A stretch of 64,000 nt of DNA from Thalassolituus alkanivorans (GTDB lineage Bacteria > Pseudomonadota > Gammaproteobacteria > Pseudomonadales > Oceanobacteraceae), in assembly GCF_020447205.1 (NCBI RefSeq), contig NZ_JAJAEL010000006.1, positions 129,865 through 193,864 of the forward strand, written 5' to 3'. The position numbers and the translations under genes were made by a program. The notes beneath the pieces were generated by a model. That model was not told where the DNA came from and made no database searches. It was given only the letters and a program-made list of their open reading frames with translations. Shown here one piece after another: positions 62,733 through 64,000 of this stretch (positions are counted from its first letter, which is position 1; each line of letters starts with the position of its first letter).

Positions 62733-63431
62733 TCAGCTTGCCGGAGCGGATTCCGCCATGCTTTTCTGCCTGCCGGTTGCTGCTTTCAGCAGAGGTGAAT
62801 CCGCCGCCAGCAACAGGCCATACCCCAGCAGTAACTGAGCGCTGATATAGATGCTGACAATCACCGGTATGGAGTGCTCAAACGGCAGCCAGAAGCGGTT
62901 TACGCCAATCAGGCTGTCGGCCAGCATAAAGAGCACACCGCCGGCGGCAATCCAGCGGTTGCCGCTGCGTAACGCCAGTACCGCCATACCCCATAAACAC
63001 AGCACATAGATCAGCACCGGCCACCACAGCGCGCCGGTATTGGGGTAAAACTGCCACAGCAGAAAGGCCGCAAACAACGCCGGCAAGCCGGCCCGCAGCG
63101 CATCCCCACGGCGGCTCTGCCGCAGTGGCCACAGCAGCGCGATATAACTCAGCTGCGCCAGCAAAAACGCGGCCAGCGCCTGCTTTAAATACAGGCTGCG
63201 GTCGAAGTCGAGAAACACATCCCCCGCGGCTGAGGTCAGCATCGCCAGCGCGTACAGCCAGGCTGCCCGTAAACTGATTTCAGCGTTCCTGTACTGCAGC
63301 CAGGCAACAACCGCCAGCAGCAATACCGGGCTGGCTTTCAGGACATAGCTGAGCGGATAGGGATGCAGCGGCCACAGCAGGATATAGAGCGCGCCGAGAA
63401 TCACGGCCAGGCCAAACAGTGTCTGTTTCAT
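62733..63431 (-). CDS. YhhN family membrane protein (lysoplasmalogenase-like)
   Basis: The 232-residue integral membrane protein has eight hydrophobic segments and family motifs such as LKASPVLLLA, SAAGDVFLDFD and GGVLFMLADSLIGVNRF, including the acidic pair proposed for the TMEM86/YhhN hydrolases. Mammalian TMEM86B and some bacterial members cleave lysoplasmalogen vinyl ethers; activity in most gammaproteobacteria is untested. Its ATG overlaps the stop of the fatty acid hydroxylase family gene (ATGA), so the two are coupled. Confidence 0.85.
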   Translation of the reverse strand: MKQTLFGLAVILGALYILLWPLHPYPLSYVLKASPVLLLAVVAWLQYRNAEISLRAAWLYALAMLTSAAGDVFLDFDRSLYLKQALAAFLLAQLSYIALLWPLRQSRRGDALRAGLPALFAAFLLWQFYPNTGALWWPVLIYVLCLWGMAVLALRSGNRWIAAGGVLFMLADSLIGVNRFWLPFEHSIPVIVSIYISAQLLLGYGLLLAADSPLLKAATGRQKSMAESAPAS

Positions 63432-64000
63432 CGGTTTTTCTCCCCGGATGTCGCCCGATTGCCCGGTGCGCGCCAGTACAGTGTGCCCAGCAGCCAGTCG
63501 AATAACGGCAGGGTGATATTGAAATTGCACTGCGCCATACGCTCGCGTTCATGGTGTAACTGGTGCAGATGCCGCAAGCGCCACCAGATCGGCGTGCGCT
63601 CAACAAAGCTGCCTGCCGGCAGGTGGTAACTGAAGTGCATCACCTCATAAAACAGATAACCACACAGCGCCGCAGCGGCATAAATCCAGCCGGCGTTATC
63701 CGACCACAGCCATTGCAGCAGCAAGGTACCGGGAATAATCAGAAATACTAAAAACACATAAATCAGCCAGGCCGGAAACAGCACCACACGCCAGTCGCGC
63801 ACGCTTTCAAAGGGCATTGCCGATTCAATAAAAAAGCTGTGGTGGTCGCCGGTATGGCGCGAATAAAACAGCCGGCCAATACGGGTTTTACGGTGCCCGA
63901 GCCAGCGATGGGTGGCGTATTCGCCGAAATTCACCAGCATCATGGTCAGCGGCAATACCAGCCATTCGGTAACACTGCCCTGCGCCACCTGACTGAAGCT
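63428..64000 (-). CDS. Fatty acid hydroxylase/sterol desaturase family protein, partial
   Basis: At least 190 residues are in the window; the frame stays open to the right edge, so the true start may lie outside, though GTG at 63988 is possible. The histidine clusters of the di-iron family are complete: THRWLGH, HTGDHHS, HFSYH and LHQLHHERE, between four hydrophobic segments. Members are membrane oxygenases acting on fatty acids, carotenoids or sterols. Coupled to the YhhN gene, it may act on an ether or acyl lipid. Confidence 0.85.
   Translation of the reverse strand, partial: SFSQVAQGSVTEWLVLPLTMMLVNFGEYATHRWLGHRKTRIGRLFYSRHTGDHHSFFIESAMPFESVRDWRVVLFPAWLIYVFLVFLIIPGTLLLQWLWSDNAGWIYAAAALCGYLFYEVMHFSYHLPAGSFVERTPIWWRLRHLHQLHHERERMAQCNFNITLPLFDWLLGTLYWRAPGNRATSGEKNR

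Overview
The window is chromosomal DNA of a marine-type gammaproteobacterium, most like the Oceanospirillales (Thalassolituus/Oceanobacter relatives). This rests on protein character and on gene order: rpsP-rimM-trmD-rplS with dsbC behind it, purL facing mltF with tadA close by, a PilU ATPase, paired CPA2 antiporters and a PIN-PhoH protein. No rRNA, tRNA, CRISPR array or intact transposase gene was seen. The species call is inference.

Layout. 0-4.3 kb: a three-gene TRAP transporter operon (lipoprotein, solute-binding protein, fused DctQM permease). 4.4-17.6 kb: housekeeping and hypothetical genes, including PIN-PhoH, a LOG-family hydrolase, a CPA2 antiporter, a large protease/propeller/outer-membrane-barrel protein, DinB, a hydrolase and truC. 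17.6-18.5 kb: a 0.9 kb gene-free stretch with five exact DnaA boxes in one orientation. 18.5-21.6 kb: dsbC and the ribosomal rpsP operon. 21.8-34.6 kb: a seven-gene operon, described below. 35-37.6 kb: an EmrAB-type efflux pair. 38-51.5 kb: an accessory region of lipoproteins, small membrane proteins, a secreted EndoU nuclease with a probable immunity partner, PilU, a LysR regulator, a nonsense-interrupted gene, a pilU fragment, SUKH and DUF2971 genes, and a dispersed intergenic repeat. 51.6-64 kb: purL, mltF, tadA, a thioesterase, a KefB/C-type antiporter with its KefF/G-like partner, yciH, a YhhN protein and a partial fatty acid hydroxylase family gene.

The most unusual system is the operon at 34,645-21,774 (minus strand). 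It encodes, in order, an MMPL/RND exporter, a UbiA prenyltransferase, a class I HMG-CoA reductase fused to an APH-type kinase, a PEP-synthase-like phosphotransferase, a GNAT-like acyltransferase, an OleC-like adenylating enzyme, and a fusion of a CDP-alcohol phosphatidyltransferase with a CDP-archaeol-synthase-like (CarS/DUF46) domain. Four of the six junctions are four-base stop/start overlaps and one is directly abutting. The enzymes resemble a combination of mevalonate and archaeal phospholipid steps: reduction of a CoA ester, phosphorylation, prenyl transfer, CTP activation, head-group exchange and export. I infer an undescribed isoprenoid or mixed-type lipid made and exported by this operon. 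The catalytic motifs are visible in the sequence; the product and order of steps are not.
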